Shown here piece after piece: positions 10,353 to 21,062 of a stretch of DNA of 23,663 nucleotides. The notes under the pieces were generated by a model. It had not been told where the DNA came from. It worked only from the letters and a program-made list of their open reading frames with translations, and did no database searches. The position numbers and the translations under genes are program-made. Positions within the stretch are counted from its first letter, which is position 1; each line of letters begins with the position of its first letter. The DNA is from Grammothele lineata (taxonomy: Eukaryota; Basidiomycota; Agaricomycetes; Polyporales; Polyporaceae). The stretch covers positions 1-23,663 of the forward strand of contig NDFF03000282.1 in assembly GCA_002150815.3 (NCBI GenBank), in the 5' to 3' direction.

Positions 10353-11404
10353 ATGTCCTCCGCAATGCCACCAGACGTGACGGCCACCCTGAACGTCTCA
10401 CTCGAAGACCATCTCGCGCAGGCCCTTCGCCCTCTTCTCGCACTGCTCCCTGATGACCTTGCCCACCAGCTCAGCCTTGCACTCGCCGCCACCCCCCAGC
10501 GCTCCCCGTCGCCGTCGAGCACCCCAGAACTGCCCCCTGCGCCGCTCAGAACGATCCCCTACGCCCTGCTCACCGCCATAGCCAAGTGGGCACGGACTCC
10601 GCCCGCCCACGACGCGTTCGCCCGTCAAGAGCCTCTCCTTCGCGCACAGGATTACACCATGCTCGCCCTCCTCGCTGGCACGCGCACGTCCCCAGACCGT
10701 GCCTTTCCGCCCCACGCCCCCTCCGCTCCCGACAAGGACCCCCTAGCAGCCCGCAGGCGCGAGCTTAGCGACCGTCGTGCCGTCACCGCCCTCCTCAATG
10801 CTCTTCTCAGCATTGCCGGTGCTGGTGTCGCCACCTGGTGGGCCGCTGACCGCCTTAGGTGGCGCAATGAATGGGTGCGTCTCTGTCTCTTCCCTCTCCG
10901 CTCCCGCTACGCGCTCAACGACCCCTCGCCATCCGCGTTCTCGCCCGCGCCTCCGCGCCTACTACATCTGCCTCGCCTCCCCCTGCCCTCTCCCGCCATG
11001 TGTCACACCGGTCCTTGCCCCCGCACTGCCTACGCCGTCAGCGGGTACTTCTAGCGTTATCAGTGGCCATCGTCGTCGCCAGCTCCGAAGCCGCTCTCTA
11101 CTTCATTTGGGAGGGCCGTCGGTCCAAGTCTCTCGGACACAACCCCACGCCCTACCCTGCCCCCCGCCGCCGTCGGCTATCCGCGTCCAAGCCGCATGCC
11201 TTCCTGTCCAGCTCTCCTACGTCTTCCTCGGATAAGAAGTACGACCCAGATACGGCAGATACACACGTCTTCGCACAAGATGGCAAGTCTACTATGGTCG
11301 TGTCAGCCTCGGCTGCACGCATCCTAGGTACGGCCACCGACTCGGAGAATAATTTACGCGAGCGACTGGTAGCTGCACACGGCGTAGAAGTAAAAAACTC
11401 ATAG
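10353..11404 (+). CDS. VMA12: VMA12-like ER assembly factor of the V-ATPase
   Basis: Two exons, 10353-10874 and 11042-11404, with a 167-bp phase-0 intron, giving 294 residues. Vma12 (Vph2; TMEM199 in animals) sits in the ER membrane with Vma22 and Vma21 and helps assemble the Vo sector of the vacuolar H+-ATPase. The visible family signature is the segment RRELSDRRAVTALLNALLS followed by a tight helical hairpin. Helix 1 is about residues 143-165; helix 2 is about 176-197 (LLALSVAIVVASSEAALYFIW). The two are joined by the short basic loop RLRWRNEWR. The intron falls exactly in this loop. The N-terminal 140 residues and the C-terminal 95 would be cytosolic, as in yeast. The C-terminal tail is Ser- and Arg-rich and is likely poorly conserved. 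I chose the ATG at 10353; a second in-frame ATG lies four codons later. Confidence 0.9.
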
Positions 11405-12066
11405 CCGGGTTACGTATGCGCTCTCTCCTTGCAGTCTGTCAGGGACTCCGACTACATGGGCTCTGCGGATCATACTCCAAGCGCGTGTTGTACGGAATCC
11501 CGCATGGAAGGCTTGCAAACCAATATCCCCATCCCTGTTCATATTCGCAGGTACGATTTGACCCCACGCCAGAACGCACATGTAGTAGGGTCCTCTCTGG
11601 CCGCCGCTGCCACGTCGCGCCGACGTCTCGTCTGTGCATTTGGAATAGCATTCCGTCGGCGCGTGCTGCGGCCCCGTATTACGACAGGACACTGTAGGAA
11701 GCTGTCACAATCAAACTTGGTATTGAACGCCTGCCTCCGCCGAGCACTTCGCGAACGGCGTCCCTCGAAGCCGCCGCGGTGAGTTCGCAGGCCGGCGGAA
11801 CATGAGATCCTTTCCCATGCCAGCCATTGGGAACCTTCGCATGCTCGCTATCCGGATATTGGCGTTTCCCTCCTTCTCGCCTCCTGTCGTCCGCGCTTCA
11901 GTTCCGACAATCGGAATCACTTTTCGTTTATGCTCTGAGCCCGTGGCCGGCGATGTTCGCAATCTTTCGGCAGGGTCTTTACACTCAAAGTGCTCCAACC
12001 ATGGTCCGTTCGACGGCATTCTCGCCTCATTTGGTCCGCTTTCATACCGCACAAGCGGAGTAGACG
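11405..12066. other. Convergent gap between VMA12 and the Nudix gene
   Basis: These 662 bp lie between the ends of two genes that face each other, which is longer than the other convergent gaps here. Several open frames of 70-120 codons occur on both strands, for example 11429-11782 (+) and 11711-12070 (-). None has a recognisable motif, and I could not splice any of them to a neighbour. I see no tRNA or repeat. The gap probably holds two 3' UTRs plus spacer. Confidence 0.5.
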
Positions 12067-13123
12067 TCATGGATCATACACTCGCAATATCCGCATGAGC
12101 GCACATAGATACCATCCTGTCAAACCCCACACCTCTAGTCTTCCTTCGCGCCCGCCTCCAATCTCGTCCCTGTGTTCAGGGTCTTGCGCCCACCGCACCT
12201 CCATGCTTCCCGAGCCGTTCGAGTGGACCGCAGCTGACCCTGCAGCCAGATCCGCTACACTAATTGCGTAATAGGGCTGTCGGCCCCGGAAGAGGTACGA
12301 GTGGAGGCGCGATGCCGAACGGAGCGCCGTGAGCGGGAGGTGGAACGCATGCGCGACTTCGCGGGGGGATAGCGTCAGTGTATTCAACGATAGCGACGGG
12401 AGCGGGACATCTATGTCTCGGTCCCGATACTGTGTTTCGTCAAGATGCGGGAGCGAATGTATGAATCCCTGCATAGGCGCGGTCCCGCACGGGGGTAATG
12501 AGAGAGAGAACATTACATAGACCCAAGTGCTGCGCAAGCGGGCAACGCGGAACACGTACGACGTATGGCCAGACTCGCATCCCGCTGAGGGACTTCTCTG
12601 GGGGTCCGAAGCGGCCGAGCAGCTGGACCTGGCACGGGCCGATGCCAATCTCCTCTTCAGATTCACGTAGCGCGGCGGCAAGCGTTGAAGCATCCGTCTG
12701 AGGGCCATGGTGTTAGCGCACACAGTTGGCTGAACACCGTGCGGGCCAAGTTCACATACCTCATCGACCCTGCCGCCAGGGAAGCTGCCACGGACAAGAC
12801 ATACATGGGCGCCCGCAACAGGTATCACGCGGGAGGCAATCAGGGCTGGTAGCGTACCTGACCTCGCCGGAGTGTGTTCTAAGCTTTCCTCGGACCTCTA
12901 GCAAGACACCGGGCCTGTTGTTCACGTTGCAGAATGGGATGAGGACAGCTGCGTGCGTTTCGGAGGAGTTGTACTCGTTCTCGGACGGCACGAACGCTGA
13001 CTGGAGCGCGTCGTGGATGATGTTGCAGGATCGCCGGGTGAGTGGATCGGTAAGGGAGATGAACGGACGCGAGGTCGAGACCGAGACAGCAGGGCCTGCG
13101 GTTGTCGCGAATGGCCTGAACAT
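12067..13123 (-). CDS. PCD1: Nudix coenzyme A diphosphatase (Pcd1/NUDT7-like)
   Basis: Four exons on the minus strand: 13123-12858, 12784-12760, 12697-12560 and 12468-12067, giving 276 residues. The introns are 73, 62 and 91 bp. The enzyme family cleaves CoA and oxidised CoA to 3',5'-ADP and 4'-phosphopantetheine, usually in peroxisomes or mitochondria. The CoA-type signature is visible as LLEVRGKLRTHSGEV joined to SFPGGRVDE. It continues as the Nudix helix, with the REXXEEXG motif at residues 108-115 (R108, E109, E112, E113). It is followed by RVWPYVGFIH and the C-terminal segments EVAHAFHLPLTAL, YLFRGRQPYYAI and LEVWGLTGWYL. Exon 2 is a 25-nt microexon encoding the glycine loop. The join at 12560/12468 was chosen because it restores PYVGFIH, as in related enzymes. 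No C-terminal peroxisomal SKL is present; the N-terminus could be a mitochondrial presequence, but that is weak. The PCD1 symbol is by family resemblance. Confidence 0.92.
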
Positions 13124-13344
13124 CGAGGCAGGACTTGGCAGGCGAGCGAGTGCAAGAGTTGCGCCTCGCCTGAAGTCACCGCTCCGGCTTGAACCTGAGT
13201 GCGACGCGGGGGCGGGGCCGTCGGGCCGAGCACCGAGCTTGCTCTCCAGAGCGACTGTAGGTGCTATGACCGAGTGCGGAGGCCTTTGCGTGCGCCGTGC
13301 AGGTCGACTCGCCCGCTGTTCACTTCGCCGACCATGCTTACACA
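13124..13344. promoter_or_regulatory. Shared divergent promoter of the Nudix and BRAP2 genes
   Basis: Only 221 bp separate the two start codons, so both genes must draw on the same stretch. Both reading frames stay open into it, which leaves a little doubt about each start. I see no clear TATA box. Confidence 0.5.
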
Positions 13345-15612
13345 ATGATAATGAGGGGCTACCACATCCGCATCTCCCTCCTCGCGCCCTCTGACATCTC
13401 TACTTCCCCGCCAGCGGCAACCTCCACGTCCTACAAGCAGACCTCCACGGTCTCGAGCAGCCCCTCCGACAACACCCAACTCTTCATCCCAGGCTCTCTC
13501 TTCCAGCCCTTCCCGTCTCATCCCCCACGTTACAACGTGCGGCGAAACACGCTATCTGTCTACAGCACTCTTGAGAAGGAACGGTCCACGGACACCTACC
13601 GGGCCCGCAAAGATTTCCGGCTTGGGCCTCTCCGCGTTGACTGGGTCGATTTCTCCGATATGGACTCACCTGGCGCAGCTTTCATCAAGGTTGGATCGGG
13701 TAAAGAGCGTGAAAAGTCTACCCATGGCAAAGGTGCGCTTGATATTGAGCATTCAGTCTGCCATCCGAATTGTATTCCGACATGCGTACTATAGGTGAAC
13801 CTGCCACAGCGACATTCGCGCAACACACTCCTGCACACATAAAATCCGGCACAACGAACCTTCCCGAGGGTGTGGTCCACATATTTCGCAATTACCCCTC
13901 CCTTCCCGACGATGCTGCGAACGGAGCCTCGTATGCTTCTGCGGTCGCAAGCTCTCCAATAGCGCTGCAGCAAGAGAGATTCCCGATGAAATCAGAGACC
14001 AATGTTGAGTCGGACGATATCACACTCGCAGTACTCGCGGTCCCGTCTTGGATGACTCCTTCCGACTTCCTCGCGTTTGTCGCTCCCGCAGCGGATGGAA
14101 TTTTGCATCTGAGAATGATCCGGTCAGTTCAGGCAGTGGCCTCGATCTTCCAGCCGTTCTGACGATGCAGCCTCTGGTCTAGTGATACTGCACCAAATAG
14201 GTCCATCGTGGTTATCAAGTTCCGGGACACATCGCACGCAGCGGAGTTTGCAGAAGAATACAACGGGAAACTATTCAATTCCATGGAGGTGCGCCATACG
14301 GTCTGCTCCTTTGGAAACCATTTTTCTCACAATCTCTGCTTAGGCCGAAACGTGCCACGTCGTTCGTGTGTTATCCATAGGCATTGATGTGGACGACCAT
14401 ATCTCTCAAAGTATATCGCGCATTGCTTCCATACGTGTCTCTGGAGCATATGAACTGCCTACTTGTCCTGTGTGTTTGGAAAGGATGGATGCCGCCGTGA
14501 CAGGGCTAGTTACTGTCCCCTGTTCTCATACTTTCCACTGTGCATGCCTCAGCAAATGGGGCGACAGCAGGTTAGTTTCCTCTATATGGCAGCTTTTCAG
14601 ATTTCTAATATAAATCGCATACAGATGTCCAGTCTGCCGTTATTCCCAAACGCTGTTGTCCTCGCACCCTACTTCTTCCAACACGGCGCGCGGCGCGCGC
14701 CCTCTCCCTTTTTCACCCTCACCCTCGCTCAATGAGCGATCCGCCTGCGTCGACTGCGGTAGTACAACGAATCTCTGGATCTGCCTCGTCTGTGGTAACA
14801 TCGGCTGCGGTCGCTACGGCCGCGCGCACGCGCACGCGCATTATTCTTCCACAACGCACCTCTACGCGCTGGAGCTCGAGACGCAGCGCGTCTGGGATTA
14901 TGCTGGAGATGGTTACGTCCACCGCCTCATCCAGAACAAGGCTGATGGCAAGCTCGTCGAGCTGCCCTCCGCAGCCACATCCGTTGGCTCGCGCACCGAC
15001 GGCTCAGGCGGTGGTCCAACCGCTGCAGATGCGCTCTCCGCGGAGAAAATCGAGGCGATCGGAATAGAGTATTCATACCTTCTCACGTCACAACTCGACT
15101 CCCAGCGCACTTTCTACGAGTCCCAAACACAGGAGCTCCGCAGCCAAGTCGACAGTATGCGTGCCCTCGTGGAACAGCTCAGCGCCGAAGTCAAGAATGC
15201 CCGTTCCCAAGCTCACGACGAGGTGACGCGGCGTGCGGTAGCTGACGAGGAGCGCATCGCGCAGCTGGAGCGTGAGCGCGAAAAAGCCGAGAAGCGGGCT
15301 GAGAAGGCTTCTGAGCTCGCCCGGACACTCACCAAGGAACTTCGAGAGGAGCGCGCAGTGAGCGAAGGTCTCATGCGAAACCTTGCTACCGCGAAGGAGC
15401 AGGCCGAGGCGGCCGCACGCGAGACCAGCGTTTTCCGCGAGAAGGTGCAGGAGCTACAGGACCAAGTGCGGGACGTGATGTTTTTCCTTGAGGCCAAGAG
15501 CAAGATCGAAAACGGCGACGGGGTCGCGAGCGAGGCTGCAGGAGGCACTCTCGAGGTCTCAAACCCGCCTGCAAGCTCTAAAACGTCAAGTAGACGAAAG
15601 AAGGGGAAGTAG
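13345..15612 (+). CDS. ETP1: BRAP2/ETP1-type RING E3 ubiquitin ligase
   Basis: Five exons: 13345-13732, 13795-14122, 14201-14288, 14344-14570 and 14625-15612, giving 672 residues. The introns are 62, 78, 55 and 54 bp. The domain order is that of BRAP2 (IMP) in animals and Etp1 in yeast. A BRAP2 RRM-like domain covers about residues 152-281, with [19 protein letters not shown] and FNSMEAETCHVV. A RING-H2 finger spans about 309-348 ([23 protein letters not shown]). A UBP-type zinc finger starts at C385 ([19 protein letters not shown], then a His-rich AHAHAHY). A long coiled coil runs from about 490 to 640, and the basic tail ends in SRRKKGK. Such proteins ubiquitinate partners and bind free ubiquitin tails through the UBP finger. 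Animal BRAP dampens Ras/MAPK signalling, and yeast Etp1 acts in ethanol and nutrient responses. The start could be 13345 or 13351; YHIRISLL follows either. Confidence 0.93.
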
Positions 15613-16090
15613 CAATCGCGTTGTTACCGGCTACGGGCTCAATGCTATGTAGCCGTGTGGCTTCTCTGCATCCTGGTGCGCTTTTCTGCTGCGACTCCTA
15701 GGTTGTTCTCGAGCCTGATGGATCGTCATTCAGTCTCGATAGAGGCGTACCGCTATAATGATGCGCTAGCGTTGTGACTACCGATGCCAATGTACAAATC
15801 TCACACCCCGGATAGCTTGTCGACATAGCAAGATCACGGTAAGGGATTAGTGTCTCCGGAATATCTGCCAGCGACATGAAATGCTCGACATACTCGCTTG
15901 TCGTTACTCACCTGCGTCTCGCTTTGATCGGAAATAGGAGGTGGCAATTGTTGTAGATGAGGAGGCACTGGGGACCAAACAGCAACGTTTTGCGAATTAC
16001 AGGTATATAACTGGATAGCGCTACATGTACACGGATGATATGCAAGGGTCCGAACTTAAAGCAAACAACCGAATGGGAATGTCGACGACT
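15613..16090. other. Convergent 3' gap between the BRAP2 gene and POL3
   Basis: These 478 bp lie between facing stop codons and should hold the two 3' UTRs. The stretch looks less GC-rich than the coding DNA around it. No gene, repeat or RNA could be supported. Confidence 0.55.
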
Positions 16091-19000
16091 CTACCATACT
16101 TCGCCAATGAAGCGATCCAGAACAGAGTTGGCGTCCTCTACGTCCTTTTGCGCCTTCTTCCTCATGTAGAAGATGGGACAGTCGCGACTCGTACACAGGA
16201 CATCCTGAGAACCGACGTCAAACCATTTACCTCGTCTTTTGGAATCGCCCAGTCCCAGACTTACCTGATGCAAAGATCCCTGACACCTTTGGCATTGGGT
16301 CCACAACCGCGAGAACCGAACCTGGAATTCAGACGTCGTCGTAACCTGTTTTTGGTACAGCTCTCCAAGACGTGGTCTGCAATTGTTACACACAGCGCCG
16401 TCTAGTATCACAGTCAGTGTCACAGGACATAAAGTTGAACACATTAGGACGCACTCTTGACGCTATTGTTCGGCTTGAGAGGCGTTTTGCAGCCTAGACA
16501 AGTCACCGTCTTGACGGCGAACTTCATCAGTCCACCGACCGTTGGCGTCGCTATCTGGATTGTCCGTGTATGATCGCCGGAGACTGCCAAATATCTCAGA
16601 CAGTATGTAGTACGAAATGACAGCAGACTCACGCAGGGAGGATGCCTTGTCACCCAGGATCGGCTCGAAGATGCGCATGAGAGGGTTTGCCAACTGATTG
16701 TCGAGGTAGTACTTGGTGTCAATGGGTATATTATTCTCCAGAACGTAGATCGGATCCTCGGACTTCTCATACGCGGCCGCACCTTAACCAAAGTCTGAGC
16801 ATATCGTAGGATGAGCGAGCGAGCTATTTAGCACATACCCTTGATACCTTTGATAATTACGTAGGCGACGCGGTCGCCCAATGCAGGAGCAGAACCGGCG
16901 TCCCGCTGCCTCATGCGCTCAGCGAGCTCGACATGAGCTTGCTTCCCGGTGTAGTCTGACATAGTCCATGAGCACGATGCGAGCGAAACGGACATAAGAA
17001 TGAGAAGACCTTACCGGCTTTGGCTAACGCCTTCGTGATCACAAGCTGTGACATGTCGATTTTGTTCTGCAGGAGATCTGCGATCATTTGCTTCACGTAA
17101 CTAGGAGAAATGAGCATATGTGCGCAGCTTCGATTAGAGTGACATACTCTTCCGCGGCCTTGACGTCTCTATCGATGAGCATCTTGTGCAAGCAAGTCTC
17201 AATGACCGTTGATACGAGCCGGCAATTGTCTCGTCGAACAGTCTAGCAGTGCAATTGAGTGCTTCGCAGCATATACACACAACCGTACATACCTCGATAC
17301 CTTTCGTATCCATCTTGTCGTACTTCTCAGGCTTCGTCCAATACAGTCCAGCATACCGTTTCTTGCTAATGAGCAGGTACGGAAAGTAGACTTTCTCGAA
17401 TTCGAGCTTGATTGGCTTAATGAACTTCCCTGTCACGAAGTCTGCTGCTTCGCTTCCTACAGGTCTATCGTTACTCAGCGTTCACCAGATGCGGCGTGAA
17501 AGCTAGCAAACCTAGACGCATAACGGTGGGCAGGTCTGTCGGGCCAAAGCGAACCATGACTGAGTCGGTATCGCCATAAATGACCATGGCATCGTGCTTG
17601 TGGCCGTTGGCAATGCAATACTCGGCTTCGACTTCTTGTTTTGTCTTTTCAATCATCTGCCGACCATACGCCGTGGTACTCGACGAGATCGCCAAACACG
17701 GAAGCTTGCCAATTGTCGCGCCCGTGAAACCATATACCGAGTTAGCACTGATCTGTTAGACTGCATAAGCCGCCGCGTAGTCCATCAATCTGAGACGTGG
17801 GTTAACCTTCAATGCAAGCTGGCGGCCGTCTAAGACGGCGCGCTTGAACGGATCGGTCTCCTTCTTGAGGTCCGCTTTAGCCCGTTTACGAGCGCTGATG
17901 AGGTCCTCAAGAATGGTCGGAAGCAAGCCTTTGCGTCTCGTCGCCTTCGCAAATAGATCTGGAATGACATGAGCTTTGGGCATAAAACAAGCACCGAACC
18001 TCACCGTTGTTTGGTGTCTGGATATAGTCTACGTCCTTCACCAGACCCAAGCGATCCACCGTCGCTTTGTCAAGCAGTGTTGTGTAGCACAGATTGTGCG
18101 CCATCATGATTGAAGGATATAGTGAACTGAAATCCAGGGTGGCGATGGGTACGTCATAATACCCTTTCTTCGGCTCGATTACTGTCGCACCCTCGTACTG
18201 TTCATCGGAACCTACAAACATAGGTGAGATTGCGTGAACTACATGTAAACTCACAATACCGTACCTTCGCCCTTCAGCGAAGGGACCACATATCCGTCAT
18301 CGTTCGCCTTTCGGAAAAGCTGCGACAAGACTTTGATTGACTGCCCCCGCGCAAGCAGGTAGTTGAACGGTACGCCAGTCACACGCGCCATCTCAATGTA
18401 GTTGATGAAACACATGAGCTTATCCATCAGACGTTGAGGGAGATAAGCATCCTGAGTTGTCCTTGTTAGCGAGTAGCACTGGAACGATCCATAAATCAAG
18501 ACACCTTCAGACAGTACACGGCAAGACGTCTCCTAGACTCGGGAGTTCCGTTCTGCAGTTCTGTGATCACCGAGTGATGTACGTCTTCTTTCTGCTCTCC
18601 AAGAAATTGCGCGCAAACAGAGTTGAGAGTGTAGCTGCGCAACTTATACTCGCGCTGCATGTACTGCAGTATATCGACCTGGAGTCGGCCATCGAGCGGA
18701 GTATCCTTCGAATCACGTTGCCCGAAGGCTTTGGACGAGAAATGTGTGTCCTTCGTCTGCGTCTGCTTGTCTGTTTTGCCAGTCAACACCGAGTACGTAT
18801 GAGTCTAGAAGACAAATAACATACTAGTGATCCTGCCCAGATAAGGGAATCTGTTCGCCTTAATTGCTTTTGCGCGATCCAGAAGGTACGGCAAGTCGAA
18901 ATTGGCGATGTTATATCCAATGATGACATCGGGGTCAACCTCGTCAACAAAATCCCTCCATTTCTCAAGCATCTCTTTCTCGTCTTGAAAAGAGATGACT

Positions 19001-20513
19001 TGAGAGCCGACGATATTTGCACAGGTATTGAGCGTGAACACGTTGCGAATGAAAGGCTTGCTTTCGCCTGAGGGTGAAATATCAGCGAAAGTGGAAGTAC
19101 TACGTCACCGACACGGACCTTGACGTGTTACCATACTGGCAATTTGAATGACGGGATCGATGTTTGCTTCAGGGAAAATACCTTTGCGACCCGCACACTC
19201 GATATCAAAGCTCAGGATACGTAGCGGTGCTATCTTAGACCACGATCCATCAGGCGCATGAGAGATGAAGTCATCCCATCTGTAGGCGAATCGAGTAAGT
19301 GTCTGCTTCAAGGGTAGCTGTTGCTACCTTACCTGACGGTGAGCTCCACTTGGCACCGTGACCTCATGTCTTTGCCTGTGACCAGTTGGTATTTGCCTGC
19401 AGGAATCTCAATCCAGTTCATGCCCACGACCTGAGGCACAATTAGCGTCTCAAGCTTTAATAGCGGAGGGTACATACCCGAGTATCAATCATGAAACGCA
19501 AAGTATACGCGATATTACTCTCGAAGGTCGCGACTTCCGACTCAAAGAGGCCTTTGTATCTACACTCGCCCCTTTCAAGGAGACGTGGAAGGAGAGTTAT
19601 ATTAGTCAGGGGACGCTGCGGTATCAAGAATGAACCTATCTCGGATTCTCGGAAGGCTCCGTTGGTCAGCCAGGGTAATCTTGATGAAGCTGACCCAGTC
19701 GTCACCACGATAGCCCCACAAACTGCGCTTATGAGCAAGCTCTACATTGCGAACGGCGGCGTTGTCCGTTGTGGTCTAAGGAAGAGGATGAGGCGCTTAG
19801 AAGCATAGCGCGACTGAAGGAACGGCGTACGTTAAGATAACGCATGAAGGGACCAGTATCGTCTTCCACAAAGCCTCTGGGCGTCGCAATGTAAAAGTAC
19901 GGCAAGAAGTCGGTGACATGTGCGAGAACACTGTGCCCATCCTGAGCTCAAGTTAGAGGAGTCGCAGAAGACAAGAGGATGGCTGAGAACCTGTGTAACT
20001 CCAAACATCCTCAGAGTGGTTGCACCATTTTGAGGATTTATCGAGTCTTCGATCTCGATCTGTTGGAATACTTTGGAGGTTTTAGAGCGGAGTATCCGGA
20101 GACCTCTGTCCTGGGCAGGGACTGACCGATACTGTCCCGTTTCGAGTCCAGTGGACGAAGTCGAGGCCGAGACCACTGATCCACGCCACCCTCGGCCTCT
20201 GCAGCTCGTTGATGATAAAGCGTCAACAGGCTAGGTCAATGAGCGACGCACCTTTGGATTCTCCAGCGTCGTCCCTCAATCTTTGAAGCACATCGGCAAA
20301 CGATGACTGTGAGGGTTGAGAGGCTGCGGGAGCAGAGCGAGATAGCTTTCGCTTCTTTGCGACCGGCTCTGAGTCCCCGCCGAGCTTAAAGCTTGTGTCG
20401 CTGGAAAGCAAAGACGGCGTTGGTGAGCGACTCGAGGAGTGGGTAGGCGCGAACGAAGCGTACCCGCCGTGGAAAGGGATGTTCTCTTTTGACGACGGAG
20501 AGATTGTAGCCAT
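16091..20513 (-). CDS. POL3: POL3, catalytic subunit of DNA polymerase delta
   Basis: Twenty-two exons on the minus strand: 20513-20252, 20198-20127, 20070-19991, 19941-19831, 19775-19636, 19571-19478, 19430-19333, 19279-19119, 19067-18825, 18770-18505, 18451-18265, 18211-18005, 17958-17807, 17752-17512, 17456-17293, 17242-17148, 17100-17015, 16955-16839, 16782-16633, 16583-16455, 16401-16265 and 16204-16091. They give 1101 residues, normal for the family; introns are 46-64 bp. The enzyme makes the lagging strand and proofreads. A KKRK nuclear signal is at 53-56. The 3'-5' exonuclease is intact: FDIEC (D311, E313), NIANFD (D397), YCLKDAY (D510). The B-family polymerase motifs are intact: [11 protein letters not shown] (D598), [23 protein letters not shown] (D752, D754). 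C-terminal CysA is C1004, C1007, C1023, C1026. CysB, the 4Fe-4S site, is C1055, C1058, C1068, C1073. The least certain splice is 19636/19571. Confidence 0.98.
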
Positions 20514-21062
20514 GTTATAGGGTACGTCGTACAGGGCAGAGGAGAGCCTGTTTACCGGCTCGAAGGTGAATGGTCAAGAACGGGCGCACGGTCTCAGCTG
20601 GAGCGCGTCGACGCGTCGTGCACGATGAGACGCGTGCATGACGCGCTTGGTCTTGTTTGGTTTGTGGCACCAGCGGTAGCAGCGCAAGCGCTCGCCGTGC
20701 GTCACTGGGCATCTGAGATCTCTCCAAGCTTGGCGAGATCTCTCAAAGTCTTGCGTTCAGCTGGGATCCGCCGTCCGCTTTCTGCGCAAGTATCGCAGCT
20801 CCCGTTCGGGCCGCTCCTCGTTCATTCATTCTACTACATCTGCTACCACAACAACGATCTGCCTTCCGACATTGCCCTCGGCCAGCTCACCGTCCCCGCA
20901 GAGTCACCGTGAGTCCATTTCCGAACCGCTCCCGCACGCCGTGCGTTTGCTGTGCATCTACTGACAAAGAGTCATCTTTCACTCATCTTCTGTCTTTAAA
21001 ATGGCCATCCTCAGCTTCTTCTGCTCTCGTTACTCTCAACTGTCTCTTCTGTATCCATACCT
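20514..21062. promoter_or_regulatory. Divergent promoter region of POL3 and VMS1
   Basis: These 549 bp lie between two start codons that face away from each other. The POL3 side carries two ACGCGT boxes (20611 and 20630). The VMS1 side is pyrimidine-rich. A consensus-like GTGAGT at about 20909 followed by CAG near 21013 could mark an intron in the VMS1 5' leader, but that is a guess. The open frame 20625-20912 (+) starts at no convincing site and has no family match. Confidence 0.5.
20611..20635. promoter_or_regulatory. Paired ACGCGT (MCB-like) boxes upstream of POL3
   Basis: Exact ACGCGT hexamers lie at 20611-20616 and 20630-20635, and a near match, ACGCGC, follows at 20641. They are 98-122 bp upstream of the POL3 start at 20513. 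In yeasts, DNA-replication genes, including polymerase delta, are switched on at G1/S by MBF through MCB elements of this sequence. The position, pairing and gene function agree, so this is the best-supported regulatory site in the window, though it is not proven. Confidence 0.55.

Noticed and set aside
12469..12559. Alternative Nudix intron using the donor GTTCTC after the LGLCN frame
   Set aside because: It is in phase but would leave a 43-bp intron and insert residues that break the PYVGFIH motif. The GTACGT donor restores the motif and gives a 91-bp intron.
20625..20912. 95-codon plus-strand frame between POL3 and VMS1
   Set aside because: No homology is visible, it spans the likely POL3 promoter, and it ends at a possible leader-intron donor. 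At most it is untranslated VMS1 leader.
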